Below the pieces are notes generated by a model. The model was given only the letters and a program-made list of their open reading frames with translations. It did no database searches and was not told the origin of the DNA. A stretch of 64,000 nucleotides of DNA from Bacillota bacterium (GTDB lineage Bacteria > Bacillota > Clostridia > Lachnospirales > Lachnospiraceae): contig JAEZKU010000024.1 of assembly GCA_023436065.1 (NCBI GenBank), positions 310,001 to 374,000 of the forward strand. Reading direction: 5' to 3'. Of this stretch, positions 24,202-33,188 are shown one piece after another. A program made the position numbers and the translations under genes. Numbering within the stretch: the stretch's first letter is position 1; every line of letters begins with the position of its first letter.

Positions 24202-26070
24202 CTAATTAATAGGCTTAGCAACGATGACACGTATTCTTCCGCCTACCGCTACTGACCTGTCAATATAAGCTGTTACCTTATATTTAGAAGTATTAATCTT
24301 ATCCAGCGTTGACAGGGCATACTTACCATCTGATAGAACATATACGCTTACATTATCCGAAATTGGATATTTGGTGGAGCTGGAGGTAATTGTATTATTA
24401 CCCAGGGTATCAACCTCAAGCTTAGTCAAAGCATAGGTAGAGGTGAGGGTGCCGTTTTTATAAACAAAACCAACCGGTCCTTCTGTCAATTCTGCATTCT
24501 CCAGGGTAGAGACTGCCACCTGACCGCTTTTACCATTGATGAGATAGGTATAAGTGTTCGGATTTTCTGAGGCTAATCCGGTAGAGATTCCGTATTTATC
24601 AAAGTCGCCGGTAGCGTTGTACAGAATCAGCTCAGAAATCTCTCCGTCTACGTTGGTTTCATAATAAAGCACATTGCTTGGCATAAGCTGAAGGTTGGCT
24701 ATTCTGATCGGATATATCTTAGTATAGGAGCCGTTATAATAATCAAGAATACTAATATTGGAGGAAAATTTGGTGGTTCCGAAATAGGTACCGGTACTGT
24801 TCACAGTCGCTCCATTGAATTCAAATGCATAGGGAGAATAATTTGTTACTGTTGACGTACCGTTTTTATAGGTCACGCGGATTAAATCCTCTTTTTCAAA
24901 GGATGCCTGGGTAGAATTATAATCCTGGGTATACTTATTCCCTGCTGCATCTACAAAGGTCACATAATCGGAGATCACATAGCTTCCGGAATTATTCTGT
25001 ACCAGATGGGTTCCTACCTCCAATACAAGACCTGTTACCGTAGAATTATATTCATCACTGTTCAAAGCTCCGGCAATCTTTCCATTCTTACCAAGCAGTA
25101 ATGTGACGATATCACCCTTTTCGAACTCACCCAGGGTTGCAAATTGTTGTGAGGCAGAGCTGTTTTCAAATTCATAGCTTGTACCTGCAACTGTGACAGA
25201 GGTCGGATTGATCAGGTCAGGATTAACAGCGGTAATGATTCCGGTAACCTTCGTGTCATATGCCCAAATTGTCTTTGAGCTTTCGGAATAGTACAGGATA
25301 TCATATTTATCGATATCGGTGTAGGCACATTTTGCATCATTCTTATAAAAGGTTGCACTTTCAATACCAAACGGTATCGCAGAGGTCCAGCCGCCATCTG
25401 CGACAATCGGTCCTTCCGTTCCAGTATTGATCACAGATACATAATCAACCTCTCCACTTGAATCAAGTGAGTAGCCTAAGACTTCCGCATATACCCTTCC
25501 GTCCTTATTGGCTGTGTTCAAAGTATTATAGAGCAGATTGACACAATCATCGTAATCAAGATAGGAGCTTGTCTTTGTAACCTTGATGTTAGTATTTATT
25601 TTTTTTGATTTATAAAACGCCATCTTACTTTGTGTCAGGTTACCGGAGAAATAGCTGTCCGAATAGCCCAGGAGGTTCAGCACACCATTTACTGCCTCTA
25701 TTAAGGTTACCCCTTGCTCAGGCTTGAAGGTTCCGTTCAAATATCCTGACATCCAACCCTTGTTTACTGCTGTTCTTATGTAGGGGGCTGCCCAGTAACT
25801 CTTTTTCACATCCTTGAACAGAGAAGTATTGGTCACAGCAATCAGATCCTTCTGATCTGACATATTCACTAACAGCTGTGCAAATTGAGCTCTGGTAATC
25901 TTAGTTGCGGTCGCCTTAATCTCTCCTTTATCTGTTTCCATGATATCCAATGCATTTATCACCTTTTTTGCATTTCCGGAGGCAGCTAAAGCTTGATTTG
26001 TCCCTGAAGCCGTGAGAGTCGTCGGCAACAGGAGAAATGTGGCTAATAATAGGGCTATCAATTTACGCAT
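24202..26070 (-). CDS. Secreted S-layer-homology (SLH) domain protein
   Basis: This 622-aa exported protein has a signal peptide (MRKLIALLLATFLLLPTTLTA). Two SLH-type repeats follow at about residues 35-150 (ITRAQFAQLLVNMS; FKDVKKSYWAAPYIRTAVNK, GYLNGTFKPEQGVTLIEAV), and these would bind secondary cell-wall polysaccharide. The rest is a long beta-rich region with no family I recognise. The ATG at 26070 follows AAGGAG, and ATGs slightly upstream are too close to it. The 20-base gap to the adaptor gene suggests one transcript with the MacAB-like exporter. Confidence 0.82.
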   Translation of the reverse strand: MRKLIALLLATFLLLPTTLTASGTNQALAASGNAKKVINALDIMETDKGEIKATATKITRAQFAQLLVNMSDQKDLIAVTNTSLFKDVKKSYWAAPYIRTAVNKGWMSGYLNGTFKPEQGVTLIEAVNGVLNLLGYSDSYFSGNLTQSKMAFYKSKKINTNIKVTKTSSYLDYDDCVNLLYNTLNTANKDGRVYAEVLGYSLDSSGEVDYVSVINTGTEGPIVADGGWTSAIPFGIESATFYKNDAKCAYTDIDKYDILYYSESSKTIWAYDTKVTGIITAVNPDLINPTSVTVAGTSYEFENSSASQQFATLGEFEKGDIVTLLLGKNGKIAGALNSDEYNSTVTGLVLEVGTHLVQNNSGSYVISDYVTFVDAAGNKYTQDYNSTQASFEKEDLIRVTYKNGTSTVTNYSPYAFEFNGATVNSTGTYFGTTKFSSNISILDYYNGSYTKIYPIRIANLQLMPSNVLYYETNVDGEISELILYNATGDFDKYGISTGLASENPNTYTYLINGKSGQVAVSTLENAELTEGPVGFVYKNGTLTSTYALTKLEVDTLGNNTITSSSTKYPISDNVSVYVLSDGKYALSTLDKINTSKYKVTAYIDRSVAVGGRIRVIVAKPIN

Positions 26071-26170
26071 TTTCATTCTCCTTCTATAAAATTTAATATC
26101 TGTCATTTATGGTAAAAGATAACGATGAAAAATCTGTGAATAAAATGTGTAGATTTTATAAAATTCAAAT

Positions 26171-26216
26171 AAAAAACCCGAATTTTCCATATCTTTCTAG
26201 GAGATTCGGGTTTTTT
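26171..26216. terminator. Rho-independent terminator
   Basis: AAAAAACCCGAAT and ATTCGGGTTTTTT are perfectly complementary 13-base arms. On the minus strand it ends the 406-aa secreted protein gene. It is symmetrical enough to act on both strands. Confidence 0.88.
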
Positions 26217-26240
26217 GCATCTGGCTTGAGTATATTTGGC

Positions 26241-27461
26241 CTAATACTTCACAGTAAAACTGTTGACGTCGGAGGCCAGGATCAAAGACAAATTATTATT
26301 CGTATTTTCATCCCTGCCCTTTTTTCTGACATAAATGGTACAGCCATCGGGTGCGGTGGAAGCGGCTAAGGTCATCAGTTGAGAGGTGCTTACCGTCCTC
26401 CAGCTTGCCGACTCTACGGCAAAGGTATAATCTGATTTTATGATCGCATATTCATACAAATTGGTACTGGAGGCATGATTAAATTGCATTACCAGCTTTC
26501 CGTTTAAGTAGTAATAGGTGATATCAGCAGCGCTGTCACCGATGGTAGGTGCAGCAGCCTGAGCCGGAATCTTAAGCTTCTGGATCTTCGAACTCGGAGC
26601 GGTCCCCGTAGCTGCTTTCCGTATTTGCAGTGTCACGGCTGATGCCCCATTCTCATATAGTACTGATGGTGCAATGGCGGATAACAGCATCGAGCTTTCA
26701 CATTCTATCCACAACCCGCTTTGCGTATCATAATACTCCATGGCAGTGGATGTGTTCAGGGTTAGCTTGGAGGAGTTCACCTTCACGGCAGGTGCTGCCG
26801 GCTGGGAAGGTATGGTGATATTGTTATCAGCGCTCGGACGAGCTCCAACATTACTTGCACCGGTTCCAATGGTCTGAGGAATACGAATGATGATCTTTGC
26901 TCCTGCCAGACGGAACCCTTCTATTGTGTCCATAAAGTTCTGATAGGAGGCTGAGCTTTCCGTGAAACTTACCTTATTCCAATAATAATCTGCTGCCTTC
27001 CTCCATTCGAAATAATCAGCATCGTCCATGGAACTGAATGTAAATTCATTTTGTACTTTGTCATACTCCGCTTTAAAATCAGTATTCTGTGCAGGCAGGG
27101 TGATTTGCTTCACTGTCTTGACAGAGTCGCCTTTAAAATACAGCGTTACATCACTTGTAACCGGAATCCAGGAGATATCCATGGAATAGGAAGTTGTACT
27201 ACCGTTGTAGGCTGCGTCCAACTCTTCCCAATTCTTATTGTCTGTGGAATAATACACGGTGTCATTATTATTGTTATATACCTGCAAGGTCAGATTCTCA
27301 TAATCGATCGTACCAAAGGTGATTGCAGAAGCTGTTGCCGCAGTTGCAATACCGTATGGATTTATTCCGAAAAGGAATACCATTACACAGAACAGAACAC
27401 CGATTTTTTTAATCTTTGCGGAATGTATCATTTTTAGTTTTGCTTTATCCTTCATGTTCAT
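26241..27461 (-). CDS. Secreted beta-rich protein, paralogue of its upstream neighbour
   Basis: This 406-aa protein has a signal peptide (IGVLFCVMVFLFGINPYGIATA). I do not recognise its family. Its modules resemble the next gene: DYENLTLQVY, TMDISW-like MDISWIPVT, a PAQNTDFKAEYDKV segment, and near the C terminus TAPDGCTIYVRKKG. It has no LPXTG, SLH or membrane anchor. The ATG at 27461 sits six bases after GAGG, and a longer form from 27488 has no ribosome-binding site. It lies 31 bases downstream of its paralogue, so the two are probably co-transcribed. Confidence 0.7.
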   Translation of the reverse strand: MNMKDKAKLKMIHSAKIKKIGVLFCVMVFLFGINPYGIATAATASAITFGTIDYENLTLQVYNNNNDTVYYSTDNKNWEELDAAYNGSTTSYSMDISWIPVTSDVTLYFKGDSVKTVKQITLPAQNTDFKAEYDKVQNEFTFSSMDDADYFEWRKAADYYWNKVSFTESSASYQNFMDTIEGFRLAGAKIIIRIPQTIGTGASNVGARPSADNNITIPSQPAAPAVKVNSSKLTLNTSTAMEYYDTQSGLWIECESSMLLSAIAPSVLYENGASAVTLQIRKAATGTAPSSKIQKLKIPAQAAAPTIGDSAADITYYYLNGKLVMQFNHASSTNLYEYAIIKSDYTFAVESASWRTVSTSQLMTLAASTAPDGCTIYVRKKGRDENTNNNLSLILASDVNSFTVKY

Positions 27462-27492
27462 CATAGTCCTCTCTTCTCCATTCTCCATAAGC

Positions 27493-29853
27493 TTATTTCA
27501 CAGCATTCAGCAACGTGAGCTTGCAGCCGGTTTTGATAGAGAAGCCATTGCTTAAAGTAATTACAATATTATTCGTGGTAGTTGAGTCAGTGGTAAGCTT
27601 GTTAATCTTCGCATTCGACAGATAGATGGTAGCTTTACCGCCGGATATCTTAGCCGAGCCAAAGACTGAAACTCCACCCCAGGTAACGTCTGCCACACTC
27701 ACCGCGTAGGTATTTTTGAAAACAGATAATTCCAAAGTATAAGTGATTACCTCTTCTGTCACTGTTGTACTGGTGCCATCAGAATTTTTTACTGTGGAAG
27801 TCTTTGTCTCCTGAAGACTACCTTCCGTGATTGACCATGCAATCGGAATATCCCGCAGGGTTGCAGTATTTCTCAGGGTGATATAGATATGCTCATCCAG
27901 GATCTCCCCATTATTTAGCGCAATCTCCAATGGTATCGCTGTGTCAGTGATATCGATCAGAGTCGATTGTTCGAATTTATTGACATTTACCGCTACCGTC
28001 GCTGTCTTAACCTTCTTATTATCCTCATTGGTATAGGACCCATACTCAACCGAATAATCCCCGTTACTTTCGGATAAGGTGTATCCATCCAGTTTCATGG
28101 AGCTGATTACAGTCTCTGTAGAGGTGAAGGAGTCCGCAGCTGAAGTGTTCGGCACATACTCTGTTCCGAGATCCAGACGGAACTTAAAGGTAGTATCGTC
28201 ACCCTCATCTGATGACAGATATACTCGTTCAAATTTGGTTGCAAATTCTTTCGTATCATCATCCTCAGGATTGTTGACCTTGGATGCCGGATACAGATAC
28301 AGCAGGACACCGGCTGTCGGGGTGCTGGTTATCACATCTGAATTGGCAAGGGTAATCTTTGCATACAGCATCTGCTCTGTCGCTGTATCGATATTACCGG
28401 TCGAGGTTATCTTCGTGGTGATGATATATCTGTCATTCGAATTGGTGCTGTTTGCGTTCTTAGCTACAGTACTCTTGCAGCTTACCGTTCCCTTATTAAT
28501 ACCATAAGCATCCAGGAAGCTGATCGAGGACACAGTGGTCTGTGTTGAGCAATATAAGTAAAAGGTCAGATAGCTTGACATCCTTGACGTCTTGCAGACT
28601 CCTGCCGTAGAAATCAAGGTTGTCAGGGAAGAGGCTACCGGAGAATCAGGGAAAGCATTACCGGTTGAACCTGTAATATCGATCTCCTTGGAAGCCAATG
28701 TAAAATTATCCGATGTAGAAGTGTTCATGGACTTCTTTCTCACATAGATATGACAACCTGCAGGGGCAGTATCCTTATTCAGGGATACTGCGTTACTGGA
28801 GGTAATCGCTGTCCAGGAAGCCTTCTGATAATTCAACTCCTTGTCCTTCTCCACAATCGTATATTCAAAGGGTGTGGTTGTGCTTGCTGCCTTCACCTGT
28901 AAGGACATCGTAGTTGAGCTTGTATAATTTAAGGAGATTCCGTAGGTGTCTGCATTGGGTGCATCCTCCTGTATCGGAATTCTCACTGTGGTAATCTTTG
29001 AAACCTGATTTGCGCTGGTTGCATTGGTTCTGAATTGTAAGGTTACTGCAGCCTGTGCCGTCTCTGCATCACTAAATACACTGAGAGCAATACTCCTCAG
29101 AAGCAGATTGGTGTTTGAACTGACTGTAGTCCAGTTAGAGGTAGTACCGTCAGCATACAGTGTCCGGTATGCCATGCCTTTTTTTACTGCGATTGTAAAG
29201 GCGGATCCGTCTACTAAAACAGAAGGTGCCGATGCTTTTTTGGGTATGTTTATGGTCACTTCCTTGCTGGGACGGGAGCCGGAAGCAAAGGAATTTCCGT
29301 TGATTGGTGCCAACCTGAAATATACTGTTGCTCCATTGGTGCAAAGATAGTTCATCTCAGCGGATATCGTAGAGGTATTGACTGTATTCCAGGTAGTGCT
29401 GCCTTTTTTTCTCCATTGAATGGTTCGGGAGCCCACATTACTGAAGGACATCAATCCCTTCACCTTATTATAGGTCGCTTTAAAATTAGTCATCTGTTTG
29501 GGGATGGTCACTGAGGAAACTGAAGTAGAAGCATTCCCCTTAAAGGTCATAACATAGTTCTTAGTAACAGGGACCCATGAAATATCCATGGTTACTGTGT
29601 TATTGTTGCTGATTTTACCGGGAACCGGTATCCAATTCTTCTTAGCGGAATCTGAGAAGTAAACCTCCGTATCTCCACTGTTTAGCTGAAGCGTAATGGT
29701 ACTGTTCTCATAGTTGATTTCCTTAACGAAAATACTTGATGCCGCGCTGGCATGCCTGGGTAAAATCAAGGTGAATATCATCATCACAAAAAGAGATGAA
29801 GTTAATCTCAAAATCCTGCGAAGCTGTGCCTTTTTGCTTTTGTCTACACGCAT
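27493..29853 (-). CDS. Large secreted beta-rich protein
   Basis: This 786-aa protein has a signal peptide ending HASAAS. Its first 400 residues parallel the downstream gene (NYENSTITLQL, MDISWVPVT, IPKQMTNFKATYNKV, TAPAGCHIYVRKKS). The second half is Ser/Thr-rich beta sequence (for example KTATVAVNVNKF) without a recognised domain or anchor. AGGAAG precedes the ATG. A sigma-D-like promoter lies about 60 bases upstream. It may be a surface or secreted adhesin-like or filament protein, but no function can be assigned. Confidence 0.7.
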   Translation of the reverse strand: MRVDKSKKAQLRRILRLTSSLFVMMIFTLILPRHASAASSIFVKEINYENSTITLQLNSGDTEVYFSDSAKKNWIPVPGKISNNNTVTMDISWVPVTKNYVMTFKGNASTSVSSVTIPKQMTNFKATYNKVKGLMSFSNVGSRTIQWRKKGSTTWNTVNTSTISAEMNYLCTNGATVYFRLAPINGNSFASGSRPSKEVTINIPKKASAPSVLVDGSAFTIAVKKGMAYRTLYADGTTSNWTTVSSNTNLLLRSIALSVFSDAETAQAAVTLQFRTNATSANQVSKITTVRIPIQEDAPNADTYGISLNYTSSTTMSLQVKAASTTTPFEYTIVEKDKELNYQKASWTAITSSNAVSLNKDTAPAGCHIYVRKKSMNTSTSDNFTLASKEIDITGSTGNAFPDSPVASSLTTLISTAGVCKTSRMSSYLTFYLYCSTQTTVSSISFLDAYGINKGTVSCKSTVAKNANSTNSNDRYIITTKITSTGNIDTATEQMLYAKITLANSDVITSTPTAGVLLYLYPASKVNNPEDDDTKEFATKFERVYLSSDEGDDTTFKFRLDLGTEYVPNTSAADSFTSTETVISSMKLDGYTLSESNGDYSVEYGSYTNEDNKKVKTATVAVNVNKFEQSTLIDITDTAIPLEIALNNGEILDEHIYITLRNTATLRDIPIAWSITEGSLQETKTSTVKNSDGTSTTVTEEVITYTLELSVFKNTYAVSVADVTWGGVSVFGSAKISGGKATIYLSNAKINKLTTDSTTTNNIVITLSNGFSIKTGCKLTLLNAVK

Positions 29854-29913
29854 TTTTCTTCCTTAACCTTTCTTTAAAGCTCTTTCGTGAAAGCCTTTTT
29901 TATGCTATATGTT

Positions 29914-29940
29914 TTATCGGCGATTACCGTCCAACAGTTG
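29914..29940 (-). promoter_or_regulatory. Sigma-D/FliA-like promoter of the secreted-protein genes
   Basis: On the minus strand a perfect GCCGATAA -10 (29914-29921) is preceded at 15 bp by CAAC (29937-29940) in place of the consensus TAAA. This resembles motility sigma factor promoters. The -35 is weak. Confidence 0.4.
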
Positions 29941-29996
29941 ACATCAAAACTAAAATTTGTGAAAAATATTTCCTATAGGAAAATACTTCTTACCAT

Positions 29997-30872
29997 TTAC
30001 TGACGAAAGTAATTCTTCATCTCCTCATCCTTCTTTTTGATAGCGATCAGCTTATCAATATGCTTTCCCAAGGAGATCAGGACCTCTTTGGGTTCCATCT
30101 CCACCATCGGATAAGTGATCGATGCAATCGATATCTGTAGGTCTGTAAGCTCAGGACTTTGCTTAATGACATTGTCATAATAGTCCATGACTTTATTCTG
30201 TATCAGATCAACATTGGCTGCAGTACAGTATGGAAAGACTCCTATGAAGGTCTGTGAGCTGTAATATTCAAAAATATCGGTTTCCCAAAGATCTTTGCGT
30301 ATGTTCGAATAGAATTGGTCGATTGCACGCAGATATCGGTTATCCATGATATTCGTTGCTTCGCTGCCCAATTCATACAGAGTACACATCATAACCGTGA
30401 TCTCATATCCGCCTTTTCTCGCCTTTAGGAATTCAGATTTGATATAGTTCACAAGACTGAAGCTGATCAGTACCTCGTCCGAAAGCAGTTCACGCTTAAT
30501 CTTTAAGGCAGAAAGCATCTTTTCCTGAAGGATATCATCGTCAAAGGGCTTTAGGATATAGTCAGCAGCTCCTTCCGCCATGAAACGAATAAAGGTCTGC
30601 CTTTTATTATTGGCCGTAATAATAAAGACGGGGATATTCGGCTTCTTATCCTTAATCCTCGTTAAGGTTTCTAACCCCTCGTTTACATCAAAACCGAGCT
30701 CCATGACAATCAGACGGACATTCAAATCCTCCTCGAATAAGAGATGAAAGAGTTCTTCAGAATTTACCGCCTCATAAACACGAATACTGCATCCCTGCAA
30801 CAGGCTGGCAATCCTGCGTCTCATAAGACTGACGTCATCCATGATTATGACTGCATCTTCACGTACACCCAT
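29997..30872 (-). CDS. Atypical response regulator with degenerate GGDEF-like domain
   Basis: This 291-aa protein has an N-terminal receiver domain (about 5-125) with the acidic pair D12-D13, T87 and K108 (LKPF). The phospho-acceptor position in LIVMELGFD is Glu58 rather than Asp. The C-terminal half (about 130-285) has the size and helical pattern of a GGDEF domain, but the active-site motif is replaced (QTFIGVFPYC), so it should be catalytically inactive. It may be locked in an active-like state. GGAGG precedes the ATG. It lies upstream of the secreted-protein genes. Confidence 0.72.
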   Translation of the reverse strand: MGVREDAVIIMDDVSLMRRRIASLLQGCSIRVYEAVNSEELFHLLFEEDLNVRLIVMELGFDVNEGLETLTRIKDKKPNIPVFIITANNKRQTFIRFMAEGAADYILKPFDDDILQEKMLSALKIKRELLSDEVLISFSLVNYIKSEFLKARKGGYEITVMMCTLYELGSEATNIMDNRYLRAIDQFYSNIRKDLWETDIFEYYSSQTFIGVFPYCTAANVDLIQNKVMDYYDNVIKQSPELTDLQISIASITYPMVEMEPKEVLISLGKHIDKLIAIKKKDEEMKNYFRQ

Positions 30873-30923
30873 ACCCTGCTCCTCCGATATTTTAACATTG
30901 GTATATTGGCAGCTTATGTCTTT

Positions 30924-30951
30924 ATTATACTATAAAATATTCTAATTACAA
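30924..30951 (-). promoter_or_regulatory. Promoter of the atypical response regulator
   Basis: On the minus strand TTGTAA (30946-30951), a 16-bp spacer and TATAAT (30924-30929) lie about 50 bases before the start codon. Confidence 0.65.
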
Positions 30952-30974
30952 TCGTACATGTTTCCTGATTGTTC

Positions 30975-31526
30975 CTACATCTGCAGTTTATTCCTGAGCT
31001 TCCCCCAGATTGCTCCCTGAAAATATCTGTATGCTGCGTCGAATAAAAACAAAGCCACCTGACCACCCAGTAAGAGAAGCGCCAGAACCAAGCCCTTCAG
31101 CTCGCCCGGATAGATCAACTTCGGCAGGAAAAGAAGCATTGGCAGATACATCAGGTTAAATACCAAATACTTCAGTACCCAATACGCTCTGCTTCGATTG
31201 CTGATTGAAGTATCTGGTGACTTACCACGAAGGTGTGTCAGTTTATCAAAGGCATATTCTATGATCAGAATATACAGCCCCATCGCAGAAAAGGTAATGA
31301 TATAGAGCTTGTTCGGTGCAAGCATCATGCTGACCAGTATCGTAGCAAGATAAAACCCCGCTCCGATTCGTATATTGCTCTCCCTGATTGCAATTCCGAC
31401 TCCAAAGGAAGCCGCAGCCAATAGAAATAATGTATTAAATTCAAAAACACCGCTAAGTATGATAAGAACTACGGTCACTGCCAGCAGAAGTCCCAGAAAA
31501 GCCAGCTTTTTCGCATTTAGCAGCAT
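30975..31526 (-). CDS. Integral membrane protein of unknown function
   Basis: This 183-aa protein has about five hydrophobic helices (LAFLGLLLAVTVVLIILSG, LFLLAAASFGVGIAI, YIITFSAMGLYILIIEYAF and two more). No family is recognised. The ATG at 31526 overlaps the end of the J-domain gene by 10 bases, and its ribosome-binding site GGGAGGGG lies within that gene, so translation is coupled. The shared operon suggests it works with the J-protein at the membrane. Confidence 0.72.
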   Translation of the reverse strand: MLLNAKKLAFLGLLLAVTVVLIILSGVFEFNTLFLLAAASFGVGIAIRESNIRIGAGFYLATILVSMMLAPNKLYIITFSAMGLYILIIEYAFDKLTHLRGKSPDTSISNRSRAYWVLKYLVFNLMYLPMLLFLPKLIYPGELKGLVLALLLLGGQVALFLFDAAYRYFQGAIWGKLRNKLQM

Positions 31527-32152
31527 GAAATCAGATCCCCTCCCATACATTCACATAAGGAATCGGCACACCATAGATCGCAGCAGAGATTTCCTGCATT
31601 ATAGCCGCCGTATCCACGGTTATTGTACCTGGTGCTTTGGTATCTCTGGTTCTGCCATTGCAATTGATTATAAAGATTAGTATATTCCGGATTGTTCGGT
31701 TCCATCTTCATTGCCTGCTGAATATGATCAGCGGCCATAACATTGTTACCGAGTCCCGCGTTCGCTGCTGCACTGTAATAATACCATCTTGCAGTTCTGT
31801 TGGAAATTCCGGTCAGTACGTTAAGAGCCGCACGATATTGTCCGGCATTGATATAGCTTGCTGCTGCATTCAATTCTGCAGGATCACTGCTATTCCCGTA
31901 GTAGGAGGAGCCTCCTGAATAGGAGCCACTCTGATAGGAAGAGGTGTTGCTATAGCCGTTCTCTCTTTCCTTCATAATCTGGTCATATGCTTCCTGAACC
32001 TCTTTAAACTTCTCTTCCGCAAGCTCAGCCAGCGGATTGTCCACATAGGAATCCGGATGATATTTTCTGCTTAGTTCGCGATAGGCCTTCTTAATTTCTT
32101 CGTTACTTGCATTCGGTGATACCTCGAGTATCTTGTATGGATTTGTTATCAT
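31517..32152 (-). CDS. J-domain co-chaperone with TPR-like region and cysteine-string tail
   Basis: This 211-aa protein has an N-terminal J domain (residues 3-65) with the catalytic HPD at 32-34, which would stimulate DnaK ATPase. A Ser/Gly/Tyr linker and two TPR-like helical repeats follow (AAASYINAGQYRAALNVL, YYYSAAANAGLGNN). The last 22 residues contain seven cysteines (CCDLWC, LCEC and a final CC). The layout recalls eukaryotic cysteine-string proteins, although the bacterial tail more likely binds metal, forms disulfides or is lipidated. Its start overlaps the DUF5685 gene stop (ATGA). Confidence 0.85.
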   Translation of the reverse strand: MITNPYKILEVSPNASNEEIKKAYRELSRKYHPDSYVDNPLAELAEEKFKEVQEAYDQIMKERENGYSNTSSYQSGSYSGGSSYYGNSSDPAELNAAASYINAGQYRAALNVLTGISNRTARWYYYSAAANAGLGNNVMAADHIQQAMKMEPNNPEYTNLYNQLQWQNQRYQSTRYNNRGYGGYNAGNLCCDLWCADSLCECMGGDLISCC

Positions 32153-32991
32153 TGCTCCGTTCCTTCCTTTTTATTTCTCTCTTTTAGTATTGTCTCAAAT
32201 CTTGTCCAGACACCGTCATATAATATATTATGGAGGATATCAGCTTCCCATAAACAGGGCAGTTTTTCGAACTCCCTGGTACATTCCGCCATCATCATCG
32301 TGAGGTATTTCTGTATATCCTCTTCATAGCCCTCCCTTTTTACCGCCTTTCGGAAGGGATTATAGCTGTCATGCTTTTCATCCTTCTCTAAATCATCATA
32401 TGCGTCCAGGATATAGATATACTTACCGAGGAAAAATCCCATTCGACGAAGTGTTGCCTGCCATCGGTCCTCCTTGTATACGAATAATTCCCCCATCAAA
32501 TCGCCAAAGCATCCCGCGACAAGATCTATGTCCGTCTCCTCAGCTTTTTCACATTCCTGTAGTCTTGTTAAGCTGTCTTTGATCGAGCTGCATTGTCTGG
32601 GGTATTTCTTCTCAATTTGTTTATACGATTTCTTGAGTGCTCCTGCACCCGCCAGCCCGGCTATCTTCTTCTCATCCTTCCAATCATCCAGCAGGTGGTG
32701 ATAGGTCAGAGCGATATTCATATCTGCAACATAATCCGTAATCTCATTGATCAGCGTATCGTGCTTCTTCACCGGATGTACCAGACACCTGTTTTGAAGC
32801 TTTTCTGTCTTGGTTTCATACAAAGAGGTCAGCAGCAGAATTAAGAAAGTCATATCATAGGATAGGGTCATCTGACCAAAACGCCCGAATTTATCCTTAA
32901 GCATCTTGCATAGGCCGCAGTAATACGCCTTATATTGATAAAAATCCTTCATCTTCAATTCCGGTTTGTATACATTCACATAGCCAAACAT
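32149..32991 (-). CDS. DUF5685 family protein
   Basis: This 280-aa, largely helical protein starts MFGYVNVYKPELKMKDF, then YKAYYCGLCKMLK with two cysteines. Family members I recall share this N terminus. DUF5685 has no established function, and its helical pattern with acidic motifs (DAYDDLEKDEKHD, LLDDWKDEK) recalls polyprenyl-synthase-like folds without proof. The ATG at 32991 follows GGAG and fits the family start. It is the first gene of a three-gene operon with the J-domain protein and a membrane protein. Confidence 0.75.
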   Translation of the reverse strand: MFGYVNVYKPELKMKDFYQYKAYYCGLCKMLKDKFGRFGQMTLSYDMTFLILLLTSLYETKTEKLQNRCLVHPVKKHDTLINEITDYVADMNIALTYHHLLDDWKDEKKIAGLAGAGALKKSYKQIEKKYPRQCSSIKDSLTRLQECEKAEETDIDLVAGCFGDLMGELFVYKEDRWQATLRRMGFFLGKYIYILDAYDDLEKDEKHDSYNPFRKAVKREGYEEDIQKYLTMMMAECTREFEKLPCLWEADILHNILYDGVWTRFETILKERNKKEGTEQ

Positions 32992-33036
32992 TTTACGCTC
33001 TCCGTATTCATCATCCATTGTGAATCTAATTTAAAA

Positions 33037-33064
33037 AGTATATCACAGATTTAACATAAGTAAA
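33037..33064 (-). promoter_or_regulatory. Promoter of the DUF5685/J-protein operon
   Basis: On the minus strand TTTACT (33059-33064), a 16-bp spacer and TATACT (33037-33042) stand about 45 bases before the first gene. Confidence 0.5.
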
Positions 33065-33117
33065 ATGATTATGGCTAAAAATCACAAAATTTTAATTATT
33101 TGTTAATGAAAAATAAA

Positions 33118-33160
33118 AAGAGAACGTCACCGGCATCTATTCAGGCCGTTCCGTTCTCTT
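33118..33160. terminator. Rho-independent terminator of the MFS gene
   Basis: AAGAGAACG and CGTTCTCTT pair, with an inner CGGC/GCCG stem. On the minus strand the hairpin is followed by TTTTTATTTTT. Confidence 0.8.
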
Positions 33161-33188
33161 CTACATTATTTTCTAATCTTACTGTTTC

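Noticed and set aside
26109..26369. 86-codon plus-strand frame across the terminator between secreted-protein genes
   Set aside because: It runs through a perfect terminator hairpin and antisense into a real gene, without a ribosome-binding site.
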